Part shown: piece after piece, positions 50,460 to 58,269 of the stretch
Layout: each line of letters begins with the position of its first letter
Numbering within the stretch: the stretch's first letter is position 1
The notes under the pieces: generated by a model
The model's database searches: none
What the model was told of the DNA's origin: nothing
What the model saw: the letters and a program-made list of their open reading frames with translations, nothing else
Virus record (IMG/VR): IMGVR_UViG_3300020473_000029
Location: 1-61,152 of that record
Direction: 5' to 3' (one strand)
DNA length: 61,152 nucleotides
Origin: a virus
Translations under genes and position numbers: made by a program

Positions 50460-52145
50460 ATGCCTAGACTGTTTGGGTTCTCTATTGATGATAGCCAAAA
50501 AACACCTCCTTCAGTAATATCCCCCGTTCCGCAAACCAATGCAGACGGGGTTGATAATTATATAAGTAGTGGTTTTTATGGACAATATGTTGATATCGAA
50601 GGTGTTTATAGAACCGAACACGAATTAATTAAAAGATATCGTGAAATGGCATTACATCCAGAATGTGATGGTGCTATCGAAGATGTCGTTAACGAAGCTA
50701 TAGTTAGTGATTTATATGATTCTCCAGTAGAGATTGAATTATCTAATTTGAATGCAAGCGATAAGTTAAAAAAAGTAATTAGAGAAGAGTTTAAATATCT
50801 CAAAGAAGTAATGGACTTTGATAGAAAGTGCCATGAAATCTTTAAAAATTGGTATATTGATGGTAGGGTCTATTACCATAAGGTAATTGATATGAAAAAA
50901 CCTGAAGAAGGAATTCAGGATTTGAGATATATTGATCCTATGAAGATGAAGTATGTCCGTCAAGAAAAGAAAAAATCTAAAGGACAACAAGTAATAGATA
51001 TGAATAGGGGTTCTGATACACCTACTAAGAGTATTGAACCAGAAATAGAAGAGTATTTTTTATATACACCAAAACCAAATTATCCAACTGGGATGATTAC
51101 TGGTGCATCAAAAGGTGCTGTAAAAATTGCAAAAGATTCTATTGTTTATTGTAGTTCTGGATTGGTTGATAGAAATAAAGGAACTGTTCTTTCATATCTT
51201 CATAAAGCAATTAAATCTCTCAATCAACTTAGAATGATTGAAGATAGTCTTGTAATTTATAGATTGTCAAGAGCACCAGAGAGAAGAATATTCTATATTG
51301 ATGTAGGTAATCTTCCAAAGATTAAGGCAGAACAATACCTTAAGGAGGTAATGTCTCGCTATAGAAATAAGTTAGTTTATGATGCAAATACTGGTGAAGT
51401 TAGAGATGATAGAAAGTTCATGTCTATGATGGAAGATTTCTGGTTGCCTAGAAGAGAAGGTGGTAGAGGAACTGAAATCACAACACTCCCTGGTGGACAA
51501 AACTTAGGAGAACTTGCTGATATTGAGTACTTCCAAAAGAAACTATATCGTTCATTAGGTGTTCCTGAATCTAGAATTGCTACTGATGGTGGATTTAATT
51601 TGGGACGTTCATCAGAAATCTTAAGAGATGAACTTAAATTTGCTAAGTTTGTAGGACGTTTAAGAAAGCGTTTTGCTGGAATGTTTAATGATATGCTCAG
51701 AACTCAATTGATTCTGAAGAATATTGTTACTCCAGAAGATTGGGATGTAATGGAAGATCATATTCAATATGATTTCTTATATGATAATCAATTTGCCGAA
51801 CTTAAGGAATCTGAACTTATGGAAGGTAGAATGAATATGCTTGGTCAAATCGAACCTTATATTGGTAAGTATTATTCTAATGAATATGTAAGAAGAAGAG
51901 TATTACGTCAGACTGATTCAGAAATTATAGAAATTGATGAGCAAATAGAAGATGAAATACAAAAAGGTATTATTCCAGATCCTTCAATGGTAGATCCAGT
52001 TACTGGAGAACCATTACCTCCAGATGGTGGTATGGGTGGTGATCCTATGGCAATGGGTGAAGTTCCTCTAGAACCAGATTTAGATGCTGCTGCAGATCAA
52101 GTTGGTCAACAGTTGGATAAAGACAGCAAAAAAGCAGAGATATAA
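50460..52145 (+). CDS. 20: Portal vertex protein gp20 (561 aa)
   Basis: HELIKRYREMALHPECDGAI, then EDVVNEAIVSDL, RAPERRIFYIDVGNLPKIKA and RREGGRGTEITTLPGGQNLG are the classic gp20 conserved blocks, widely used as a cyanomyovirus marker. Length is near T4 gp20 (524 aa). It forms the dodecameric DNA channel and nucleates head assembly. The C-terminus is Gly/Asp/Pro rich. Confidence 0.96.
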   Translation: MPRLFGFSIDDSQKTPPSVISPVPQTNADGVDNYISSGFYGQYVDIEGVYRTEHELIKRYREMALHPECDGAIEDVVNEAIVSDLYDSPVEIELSNLNASDKLKKVIREEFKYLKEVMDFDRKCHEIFKNWYIDGRVYYHKVIDMKKPEEGIQDLRYIDPMKMKYVRQEKKKSKGQQVIDMNRGSDTPTKSIEPEIEEYFLYTPKPNYPTGMITGASKGAVKIAKDSIVYCSSGLVDRNKGTVLSYLHKAIKSLNQLRMIEDSLVIYRLSRAPERRIFYIDVGNLPKIKAEQYLKEVMSRYRNKLVYDANTGEVRDDRKFMSMMEDFWLPRREGGRGTEITTLPGGQNLGELADIEYFQKKLYRSLGVPESRIATDGGFNLGRSSEILRDELKFAKFVGRLRKRFAGMFNDMLRTQLILKNIVTPEDWDVMEDHIQYDFLYDNQFAELKESELMEGRMNMLGQIEPYIGKYYSNEYVRRRVLRQTDSEIIEIDEQIEDEIQKGIIPDPSMVDPVTGEPLPPDGGMGGDPMAMGEVPLEPDLDAAADQVGQQLDKDSKKAEI

Positions 52146-52148
52146 ATA
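52141..52148 (+). promoter_or_regulatory. T4-type late promoter
   Basis: TATAAATA across the gp20 stop, 25 bases before the gp67-like gene. Confidence 0.7.
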
Positions 52149-52173
52149 AAATATATACCTATTATTAAATATT

Positions 52174-52413
52174 ATGGATAATATCATCGATTTGATTGCC
52201 ACTGATAAACCTTCAAGTGAAATCAGTGATGCAATTAAGGATGCACTATATGCAAAATCTTCAGATAAAATAGATGCCATTAAACCAAAAGTAGCATCAT
52301 CAATGTTTGATGAACCTACTGTAGAGGTTGAAGATGAGGCAGAAACTGAAACTGAAGTTGATGCAGAATTGGATCAATCTGATGAAGATCAAGAACAAGA
52401 ACAAGAATCATGA
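52174..52413 (+). CDS. gp67-like prohead core protein (79 aa)
   Basis: The N-terminal half is a mixed helix (MDNIIDLIATDKPSSEISDA) and the C-terminal half almost entirely Glu/Asp (VEDEAETETEVDAELDQSDE). This matches T4 gp67 in size (80 aa), composition and place between gp20 and gp21. gp67 is an internal scaffold component cut by gp21. Assignment is by composition and position rather than strong identity. Confidence 0.7.
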   Translation: MDNIIDLIATDKPSSEISDAIKDALYAKSSDKIDAIKPKVASSMFDEPTVEVEDEAETETEVDAELDQSDEDQEQEQES

Positions 52414-53060
52414 AACTGATTACAGAAGAAATTTCAAGTGTTAAATTTATTACCGAAGGTAAAGGTTCTAAAAAGAAACTTTATATTGAGGGAGTATTTT
52501 TGCAAGGAGACATCAAAAACCGTAATGGTAGAATGTATCCAGTGAATACTCTTGAGAAAGAGGTTAATAGATATAACGAATCTTTTGTTTCTAAGGGTCG
52601 TGCTCTTGGTGAATTAGGTCATCCAGAAGGTCCAACTGTTAATCTTGATCGTGTTTCTCATAAAATTACATCTCTAGTAAGGGAAGGTAATAATTTTAAA
52701 GGTAAGGCACAACTACTTGAAACACCAATGGGTAAGATTGCAAAATCTTTACTTGGTGAGGGTGTTATGTTAGGAGTTTCATCTCGTGGTGTTGGTTCAC
52801 TAAGAGAAGATACTAATGGTGTAAAAGTTGTAGGTGAAGATTTTCAGTTAGCAACTGCTGCTGATATCGTTGCTGATCCTTCTGCTCCAGATGCTTTTGT
52901 TAATGGCATTATGGAAGGAAAAGAGTGGGTTTGGGAAGGTGGAAGCCTTCGTGAGCAACTCGCAGAAAAAACTAAAAGAACAATTAACACATTAGTTGAT
53001 CAGAGAAGACTGGAAGAACATAAGTTGAATTTATTCGACAATTTTCTTTCAAATCTATAA
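52410..53060 (+). CDS. 21: Prohead core protease gp21 (216 aa)
   Basis: GELGHPEG with H71 and LGVSSRGVGS with S124/S125 are the catalytic blocks of the T4 gp21/herpes-assemblin-type serine protease. NRNGRMYP (38-44) is also conserved. Length equals T4 gp21 (212 aa). It degrades the scaffold and trims gp23. The start overlaps the preceding stop (ATGA). Confidence 0.94.
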   Translation: MKLITEEISSVKFITEGKGSKKKLYIEGVFLQGDIKNRNGRMYPVNTLEKEVNRYNESFVSKGRALGELGHPEGPTVNLDRVSHKITSLVREGNNFKGKAQLLETPMGKIAKSLLGEGVMLGVSSRGVGSLREDTNGVKVVGEDFQLATAADIVADPSAPDAFVNGIMEGKEWVWEGGSLREQLAEKTKRTINTLVDQRRLEEHKLNLFDNFLSNL

Positions 53061-53064
53061 ACTC

Positions 53065-53072
53065 TATAAATA
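53065..53072 (+). promoter_or_regulatory. T4-type late promoter
   Basis: TATAAATA five bases after the gp21 stop, 31 bases before gp22. Confidence 0.75.
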
Positions 53073-53103
53073 AATACAGATTAATTTAAAAATATCTAAA
53101 AAA

Positions 53104-54282
53104 ATGTCCGTTGGAAACGATTTACAAGAAATGGAAAACGCAGTAACCAAAGGAGCTGCTAAAGCTGACCCAATGCAGAAGCTAACCACTGGTGGAACTC
53201 CTGCTACTTGGGAAGATTTAGGCGGTCCTACTCCACAAAACTCTAAACCAGATGATGACTCTAATAAGTTATCAACTCCTGGTAAAACTCTCGCTCAAGT
53301 GAGAAACGTTGTCAATAAGGGTGCTAAAGCAGCTGAACCTATGAAAGGTCTTAGCACAAAAGATGCTCTTAATTCAGGAGATGAAGTGGAAGTTAAAGAT
53401 GACCAAGAAATCGTTTCCGAGGATGAAGTAACTACAGATGAAGTAGTTGCTGAAGAAGAAACAACAACTGAAGAAGGAACAGAAGTTGTTGCAGAAGAAG
53501 AAACTTCTGAGGAAGAAGTAGTCGCTGAAGATGCAATAGAAGAAGAGAAAATTGATGTTGAAGAAGACATTAATGCTCTTATTGCTGGCGAAGAACTTTC
53601 TGAAGAGTTCCAAAACAAAGCACGGACTATCTTTGAGGCTGCAATCAGAACTAAGGTTGACACCATCAAAGAAGAATTAAAGTCATCTTATGAAGAGAAA
53701 CTTGTAGAAGAGGTTTCTGAAATTAAGGAAGCTTTAACCGAAAGAATTGACTCCTATCTCGAATATGTTGCACAAGAGTGGATCGAAGAGAATACTCTAG
53801 CAGTAGAGAATGGACTCAAAACAGAAATGACCGAATCATTCCTTGAAGGAATGAAGGGTCTTTTTGAAGAACATTATGTAACTATCCCTGACGAAAAATA
53901 TGATGTACTTAATAGTATGGTAGAAAAACTTGATGAAATGGAAAATAAACTCAATGAGCAAATTGATAAAAACGTTTCTCTTAATAAGAGACTCGCAGAA
54001 TCAACTGCTGATGTAATCTTTGCAGATGTAACAGAAGGTTTAGCACTTTCTCAGAGAGAAAAGCTACAATCTCTCGCTGAAAAGATTGAGTTTGAAAGTG
54101 AGACAGACTATCGTGAGAAACTAGGTACCTTAAGGGAATCTTATTTCCCAGCTAATCCTGGTACTCAAAAGAAAGAACACTCAGAGAATCTATCTGAAGG
54201 TGTAGCACCTGCTCCTGAGTCTGGTGTAAGCAAAACGATGGAAGCCTACATGGCATCTCTAGGTCGTATTTCTAAAAAGTGA
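53104..54282 (+). CDS. 22: Prohead scaffold protein gp22 (392 aa)
   Basis: Very Glu-rich helical protein between gp21 and gp23, longer than T4 gp22 (269 aa). Residues about 97-160 are a low-complexity Glu/Val/Thr tract (EEETTTEEGTEVVAEEETSE). Long coiled coils follow (about 165-350). The C-terminal part (LRESYFP, then MEAYMASLGRISKK) is conserved in T4-like scaffolds. It is the main core around which the head assembles and is destroyed by gp21. Confidence 0.9.
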   Translation: MSVGNDLQEMENAVTKGAAKADPMQKLTTGGTPATWEDLGGPTPQNSKPDDDSNKLSTPGKTLAQVRNVVNKGAKAAEPMKGLSTKDALNSGDEVEVKDDQEIVSEDEVTTDEVVAEEETTTEEGTEVVAEEETSEEEVVAEDAIEEEKIDVEEDINALIAGEELSEEFQNKARTIFEAAIRTKVDTIKEELKSSYEEKLVEEVSEIKEALTERIDSYLEYVAQEWIEENTLAVENGLKTEMTESFLEGMKGLFEEHYVTIPDEKYDVLNSMVEKLDEMENKLNEQIDKNVSLNKRLAESTADVIFADVTEGLALSQREKLQSLAEKIEFESETDYREKLGTLRESYFPANPGTQKKEHSENLSEGVAPAPESGVSKTMEAYMASLGRISKK

Positions 54283-54333
54283 TTTCTAAATTATAGTTCA
54301 AACTAAAACTTTTTTTAAAGAGGTTAAATTCAA

Positions 54334-55731
54334 ATGCAAGCTCCTATTAATCAAGAGCATCTGCAGGAGAAATGGGCACCCCTTCTAGACTACGAAGGTC
54401 TTGATCCAATCAAAGATTCACATCGTAGAATGGTAACTGCCGTTCTTCTGGAGAACCAAGAAAATTCAATCAAGGAAGAGAAAGAATTCCTTAATGAAGC
54501 CGCTCCTACCAACAGTGTAGGTAATGGTGGTTATACAAGTTCAGGTGGACAAACCGTTGCTGGTTTCGACCCTGTTCTAATAAGTCTTATTCGTCGTTCA
54601 ATGCCTAACTTGGTCGCTTATGACCTAGCTGGTGTTCAACCAATGAATGGTCCTACAGGACTAATCTTCGCAATGAGAAGTCGCTACGCTGCTCAAGACG
54701 GCACCGAAGCACTATTCAATGAAGCAGATACAGCGTTTTCATCACAGAACAATTCTGGAAACCTTTCCGATGGATTCTCTGGTGGATCAGTTGGTTTCGG
54801 TACTACTGGTGGTACTGGTCTTACTAACGCTTCTAACCCTGCTGCATTAAACCCACAAGGTTCACAAGGTGCTACTACCTATCCTGTTGGACAAGGTATG
54901 CGTACTGATAACGCTGAAGCTCTTGGAGATGCTACTGCGAACTCGTTCAACGAGATGGCATTCAGCATCGAGAAAGTAACAGTTACTGCGAAATCTCGTG
55001 CGTTAAAGGCTGAGTACTCACTAGAGCTCGCTCAAGACCTTAAGGCAATCCACGGATTGAATGCTGAAGCGGAATTAGCAAATATCCTCTCTACAGAGAT
55101 TCTTGCTGAAATCAACCGTGAAATCATTCGTACAATCTATAAGGTTGCTGAGTCTGGTGCTCAAACTAACGTTGCAACTGGTGGTGCGTTCGACTTAGAC
55201 GTTGATAGTAATGGTCGTTGGTCTGTTGAGAAGTTCAAGGGACTTATCTTCCAGATCGAAAGAGATGCCAACGCTATCGCACAAAGAACTCGTCGTGGAA
55301 AGGGCAACATCGTCCTCTGCTCTGCTGACGTTGCTTCTGCTCTAACAATGGCTGGTGTTCTAGATTACACACCTGCTCTTAACGCTAATCTTAACGTTGA
55401 TGACACAGGCAATACATTTGCTGGTGTTCTTGGTGGTAAGTTTAAGGTTTATATCGATCCTTATTCTGCAAACGTTGCTGCTGATCAGTACTACGTTGCT
55501 GGATATAAGGGTTCTTCACCTTATGACGCTGGATTGTTCTATTGCCCATACGTTCCTCTACAGATGGTTCGTGCAGTTGGTCAGGACACATTCCAACCAA
55601 AAATTGGCTTTAAGACTCGTTACGGAGTTGTTGCCAACCCATTCGCTGAAGGAACAACTGTTGGTGCTGGTGCTCTTAGTGCTAATGCTAACCGTTACTA
55701 CAGACGTGTTAAGGTTCAAAACCTCATGTAA
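54334..55731 (+). CDS. 23: Major capsid protein gp23 (465 aa)
   Basis: QEKWAPLLDYEGLDPIKDSH, then PVLISLIRRSMPNLVAYDLA and VQPMNGPTGLIFAMRSRY are the unmistakable gp23 blocks. Length is below T4 gp23 (521 aa), as usual for cyanophages. LNE55-A56 fits the gp21 cleavage preference after (I/L)xE, so the first 55 residues are probably removed (inference). An AGAGG ribosome binding site lies upstream. GC-richer codons than the neighbouring genes suggest selection for high expression. Confidence 0.97.
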   Translation: MQAPINQEHLQEKWAPLLDYEGLDPIKDSHRRMVTAVLLENQENSIKEEKEFLNEAAPTNSVGNGGYTSSGGQTVAGFDPVLISLIRRSMPNLVAYDLAGVQPMNGPTGLIFAMRSRYAAQDGTEALFNEADTAFSSQNNSGNLSDGFSGGSVGFGTTGGTGLTNASNPAALNPQGSQGATTYPVGQGMRTDNAEALGDATANSFNEMAFSIEKVTVTAKSRALKAEYSLELAQDLKAIHGLNAEAELANILSTEILAEINREIIRTIYKVAESGAQTNVATGGAFDLDVDSNGRWSVEKFKGLIFQIERDANAIAQRTRRGKGNIVLCSADVASALTMAGVLDYTPALNANLNVDDTGNTFAGVLGGKFKVYIDPYSANVAADQYYVAGYKGSSPYDAGLFYCPYVPLQMVRAVGQDTFQPKIGFKTRYGVVANPFAEGTTVGAGALSANANRYYRRVKVQNLM

Positions 55732-55735
55732 GACG

Positions 55736-55743
55736 AATAAATA
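55736..55743 (+). promoter_or_regulatory. Possible late promoter box before a terminator
   Basis: AATAAATA four bases after the gp23 stop but 25 bases upstream of the terminator at 55768. It may be non-functional or yield a very short transcript. Confidence 0.3.
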
Positions 55744-55767
55744 TATTTGTCCATACAAAATAGACAA

Positions 55768-55797
55768 AGAGACTCTTTTCAAAGGGTCTCTTTTTTT
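55768..55797 (+). terminator. Rho-independent terminator after gp23
   Basis: AGAGAC (55768-55773) pairs with GTCTCT (55786-55791), extended inside by CTTT/AAAG, and followed by seven T. Confidence 0.9.
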
Positions 55798-55798
55798 G

Positions 55799-55806
55799 TC
55801 TAAATA
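55799..55806 (+). promoter_or_regulatory. T4-type late promoter
   Basis: TCTAAATA directly after the terminator T-run, 24 bases before the gene at 55831; AGGAG lies at 55811-55815. Confidence 0.6.
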
Positions 55807-55830
55807 CACCAGGAGACCTGTGTTAAACTA

Positions 55831-56028
55831 ATGGCATATACCTATCACATTAAAAGAAGTGCTGCACTAGACGATTATGATGTCTATTATGAAGGTGGAA
55901 CCTCTTGGTCAGATGACTTCTCACAAAGAAAAAAATATACTGCACAAGCAACTGCAGAGGCTGTTTTAGTAAATACGGATGGAACTAATGGTGGATTTAA
56001 TGGTGCTGTTGTAGTGAGAGAAGAGTAA
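55831..56028 (+). CDS. Small conserved protein (65 aa)
   Basis: Begins MAYTYHIKRSAALDDYDVYY and has the feel of a compact beta protein (GTSWSDDFSQRKKYTAQATA). I recall it in cyanophages just after gp23. Function unknown; probably late. Confidence 0.65.
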   Translation: MAYTYHIKRSAALDDYDVYYEGGTSWSDDFSQRKKYTAQATAEAVLVNTDGTNGGFNGAVVVREE

Positions 56029-56036
56029 TCTAAATA
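56029..56036 (+). promoter_or_regulatory. T4-type late promoter
   Basis: TCTAAATA immediately after the previous stop, 23 bases before the gene at 56060. Confidence 0.55.
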
Positions 56037-56059
56037 CATATAACACTTAATTTAAAAAC

Positions 56060-56221
56060 ATGAAACCTTTTACACCTCAAGAATTAAGAGAAGCACAAGA
56101 ACGCACGAAAAAGATTACTGATTATCTGATACGTGAAGGATATGCTGAAAATAGTGATATGGCAGGAAATATCATTATGGGTATGAGTGAGCAATGGTAT
56201 GAGCAAATTTTGAATGACTAA
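56060..56221 (+). CDS. Small helical protein (53 aa)
   Basis: Begins MKPFTPQELREAQERTKKIT, amphipathic and helical, and ends MGMSEQWYEQILND. It overlaps the next gene by eight bases. No family recognised. Confidence 0.6.
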   Translation: MKPFTPQELREAQERTKKITDYLIREGYAENSDMAGNIIMGMSEQWYEQILND

Positions 56222-56471
56222 AAAATTTGATAGATTTATAGAAGAGGCAGCATCTAAACGTTGTCCTCCTGGAAAATATTATTGCTTCGATGAAAAGAAG
56301 TGTAAGAAGATTCCTCGTGGTTATCATGTAGGTGGTAGAGGATATCTAGAGCAGGATGAGGAAGAGAAAAATGGAAACGGAAATGCTGGTAATAATGCTG
56401 TGGACAGTTCTAATGGCAGCAGCAGCAGTGGGAGTAACGGGAACGGTAATGGCTCTAATGGAGGAGGATAA
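56214..56471 (+). CDS. Cys-containing protein with Asn/Gly tail (85 aa)
   Basis: The N-terminal part (KRCPPGKYYCFDEKKCKKIP, RGYHVGGRGYL) has three closely spaced Cys and a conserved look I recall from cyanophages. The last 30 residues are almost only Asn, Gly and Ser, a flexible tail. Possibly virion-associated. Both ends overlap neighbours. Confidence 0.65.
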   Translation: MTKKFDRFIEEAASKRCPPGKYYCFDEKKCKKIPRGYHVGGRGYLEQDEEEKNGNGNAGNNAVDSSNGSSSSGSNGNGNGSNGGG

Positions 56472-57019
56472 TGACTAATGCATTTGCCAACCAGATAACC
56501 AATAGAAATTTTCTATCTCCTGCAGGGTTTCAATTTACTATTACAAAAGAACCAAAGGTTTCATTCTTTTGTACTAGTGCAAAGATTCCTGAAATGTTTT
56601 TTGAGACCACAATTCAACCAAACTATCTTAAGGATATTGATGTACCTGGTGAAAAGATTTCTTATGGTGATTTAATATTAAGATTTTTAGTTGATGAGGA
56701 TTTAAAAAATTATATGGCAATTCACAACTGGATTACTGGTATTGGTTATCCAGAAACAGCACAAGATTTTAAAACAGAAACTACGGATGCATCCAATATA
56801 AGAGATATGAATCTCCAGTATAGTGATGGTAGTCTCTCAATACTCAATAGTAATTATAGAACTAATGCTATTGTAAAATTTAAGGATTTATTTCCAACAG
56901 GATTGACCTCTTTGGAGTTTGACACTTCAGTAACTGACATACAGTACTTTACAGCAGAGGCAACTTTTAAGTATACTGTGTATAATATACTAGCATCGGA
57001 TGGTAGAACTCGCTTATAA
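56471..57019 (+). CDS. Tail-tube-fold protein in the gp3 position (182 aa)
   Basis: NFLSPAGFQFTITKEPKVSF, then CTSAKIPEM, KISYGDLILRFLVDEDLKNY and FDTSVTDIQYFTAEATFKYT resemble the gp19/gp54/gp3 tail-tube superfamily. In T4-like cyanophages the gene between gp23 and uvsY is usually gp3, the tube terminator (176 aa in T4), and the length fits. A baseplate tube initiator cannot be excluded by eye. Confidence 0.7.
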   Translation: MTNAFANQITNRNFLSPAGFQFTITKEPKVSFFCTSAKIPEMFFETTIQPNYLKDIDVPGEKISYGDLILRFLVDEDLKNYMAIHNWITGIGYPETAQDFKTETTDASNIRDMNLQYSDGSLSILNSNYRTNAIVKFKDLFPTGLTSLEFDTSVTDIQYFTAEATFKYTVYNILASDGRTRL

Positions 57020-57086
57020 TTCGAGAGATAATGCAAATAATAAAGAAATGTGATATAATTACATTATAGTTAATTAAATTTTAAGT

Positions 57087-57719
57087 ATGGCAAGCGAATC
57101 AGATTTAATAAGAAGATATACTGGTGCGTTTTCACCAGAAGAATGTCTACTGTTAAGAAGAGATATAGATCTTTTAGATAATACCAATATTCTGTATAAT
57201 AACCAAGATGATGGAACAGATTTTAAGGATTATAATGTAAATAGGGGTCTTCCAAATAATATCCATTATGATATTGCTTCTACATCTCATATTGCAAGCA
57301 AAGCATTTCGTGGATTTAGACCTTGTGTTGAGGAATATTTAAAAACCTTTACAACATTAGGAAGATATGCACATCTATTGTATGATTGTAAAGTGAAAAA
57401 AATACCAGTGGGAGGTGGATTTCATAGATGGCACCATGAGAATGGACTCCTTGACTATGCTACAAGATCGTTTGTAGTTCAACTATATTTAAATGATAAT
57501 TTTGAAGGTGGTGAGACAGAATTTTTATATCAAAATAGAAGAGAAAAAGCAGTGGAAGGTGATGTTCTAATTTTTCCTGCAGCATTTACGCATGTTCATA
57601 GGGGCAATCCACCAATAGGTAATGTGAAATATCTTATAAATTCTTGGGGCACGAGGTTACAGTCATCTTATGCATCTGCTGTAGGTTTATTTTCTCAAGA
57701 TACTATGGGTAAGATGTAA
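57087..57719 (+). CDS. 2OG-Fe(II) oxygenase, prolyl-4-hydroxylase type, with HxE (210 aa)
   Basis: The fold is clear: YDCKVKKIPVGGGFHRWHHE, then SFVVQLYLNDNFEGGETEFL, GDVLIFPAAFTHVHRGNPPI and KYLINSW. The distal His is H171 and the 2OG-binding residue K181. The usual HxD is H116-x-E118 here, an uncommon substitution that I recall in cyanophage relatives. The substrate may be a protein prolyl or other side chain. The gene sits between the tail protein and uvsY behind a weak TATAAT at 57051-57056. Confidence 0.85.
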   Translation: MASESDLIRRYTGAFSPEECLLLRRDIDLLDNTNILYNNQDDGTDFKDYNVNRGLPNNIHYDIASTSHIASKAFRGFRPCVEEYLKTFTTLGRYAHLLYDCKVKKIPVGGGFHRWHHENGLLDYATRSFVVQLYLNDNFEGGETEFLYQNRREKAVEGDVLIFPAAFTHVHRGNPPIGNVKYLINSWGTRLQSSYASAVGLFSQDTMGKM

Positions 57720-57723
57720 TATT

Positions 57724-58152
57724 ATGAATCTTGATAAAATTCAGGAGATGTGGGAGCGTGATGCTGTCATTGATCCTGATAATCTACATGATGAATCTTT
57801 AAAAATTCCAGTTTTACACTCAAAGTATTATACAATCTATAATACTATTACTTTGATGCGTGAAAAAGCAAGGGATCAATATAGCAAGATAAAATTAGAA
57901 AGGTATAATTTTTATACTGGTAAGGCACCAGCAGAGGTGTATGTTGAAGAACCATTTCCTTATAAAGTTAGGGAAAAGGATGCAATACAGAGGCACTTAG
58001 ATGCTGATGAAAGATTAAATCAAATAGATTTAAAGATTAGATATTATGATGCTACTCTAAAATTTTTAGAAGAAATAATAAAAAATGTATCTAATAGAAC
58101 GTATCAAATTAAAAACGCTATAGAATGGAATAGATTCCAAGCAGGAATGTAA
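57724..58152 (+). CDS. uvsY: UvsY recombination mediator (142 aa)
   Basis: LDKIQEMWERDAVIDPDNLH, then KIPVLHSKYYTIYNTITLMR, AEVYVEEPFPYKVREKDAIQ and NVSNRTYQIKNAIEWNRFQA match UvsY along its length (T4 137 aa). It loads the UvsX recombinase on single-stranded DNA coated with gp32. Placed next to uvsW, as is usual. Confidence 0.94.
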   Translation: MNLDKIQEMWERDAVIDPDNLHDESLKIPVLHSKYYTIYNTITLMREKARDQYSKIKLERYNFYTGKAPAEVYVEEPFPYKVREKDAIQRHLDADERLNQIDLKIRYYDATLKFLEEIIKNVSNRTYQIKNAIEWNRFQAGM

Positions 58153-58167
58153 TAAATAAATTTTTAA

Positions 58168-58229
58168 CTGTGAGGGAAGGAGTCGAACCTTCAAGTCCCG
58201 CCAGCAACATCAGTTTAAGATAAACTGAT
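58168..58229 (-). other. tRNA 3'-half-like sequence with adjoining hairpin
   Basis: On the minus strand, GAAGG-TTCGACT-CCTTC forms a perfect five-base T-stem with a seven-base TTCRANY loop, followed by seven bases (CCTCACA) where the acceptor 3' strand belongs. No D arm or matching 5' acceptor is seen, so it is not a complete tRNA. Beside it, ATCAGTTTA (58209-58217) pairs perfectly with TAAACTGAT (58221-58229). On the plus strand the same bases would be a structured 3' end for the uvsY transcript. Confidence 0.4.
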
Positions 58230-58239
58230 TTATTTAGTC

Positions 58240-58247
58240 TATAAATA
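58240..58247 (+). promoter_or_regulatory. T4-type late promoter
   Basis: TATAAATA, 22 bases before uvsW. Confidence 0.65.
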
Positions 58248-58269
58248 TTTTTAGTGATGTTTAAATTTC

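Noticed and set aside
53295-53669. Minus-strand Ser/Thr-rich frame opposite gp22
   Set aside because: An artefact of the Glu-rich low-complexity GAA/GAAG codons of the scaffold gene read backwards.
58168-58229. Complete tRNA gene on the minus strand
   Set aside because: No D arm, no matching 5' acceptor strand, and the hairpin at the anticodon position lacks the conserved U33 geometry.
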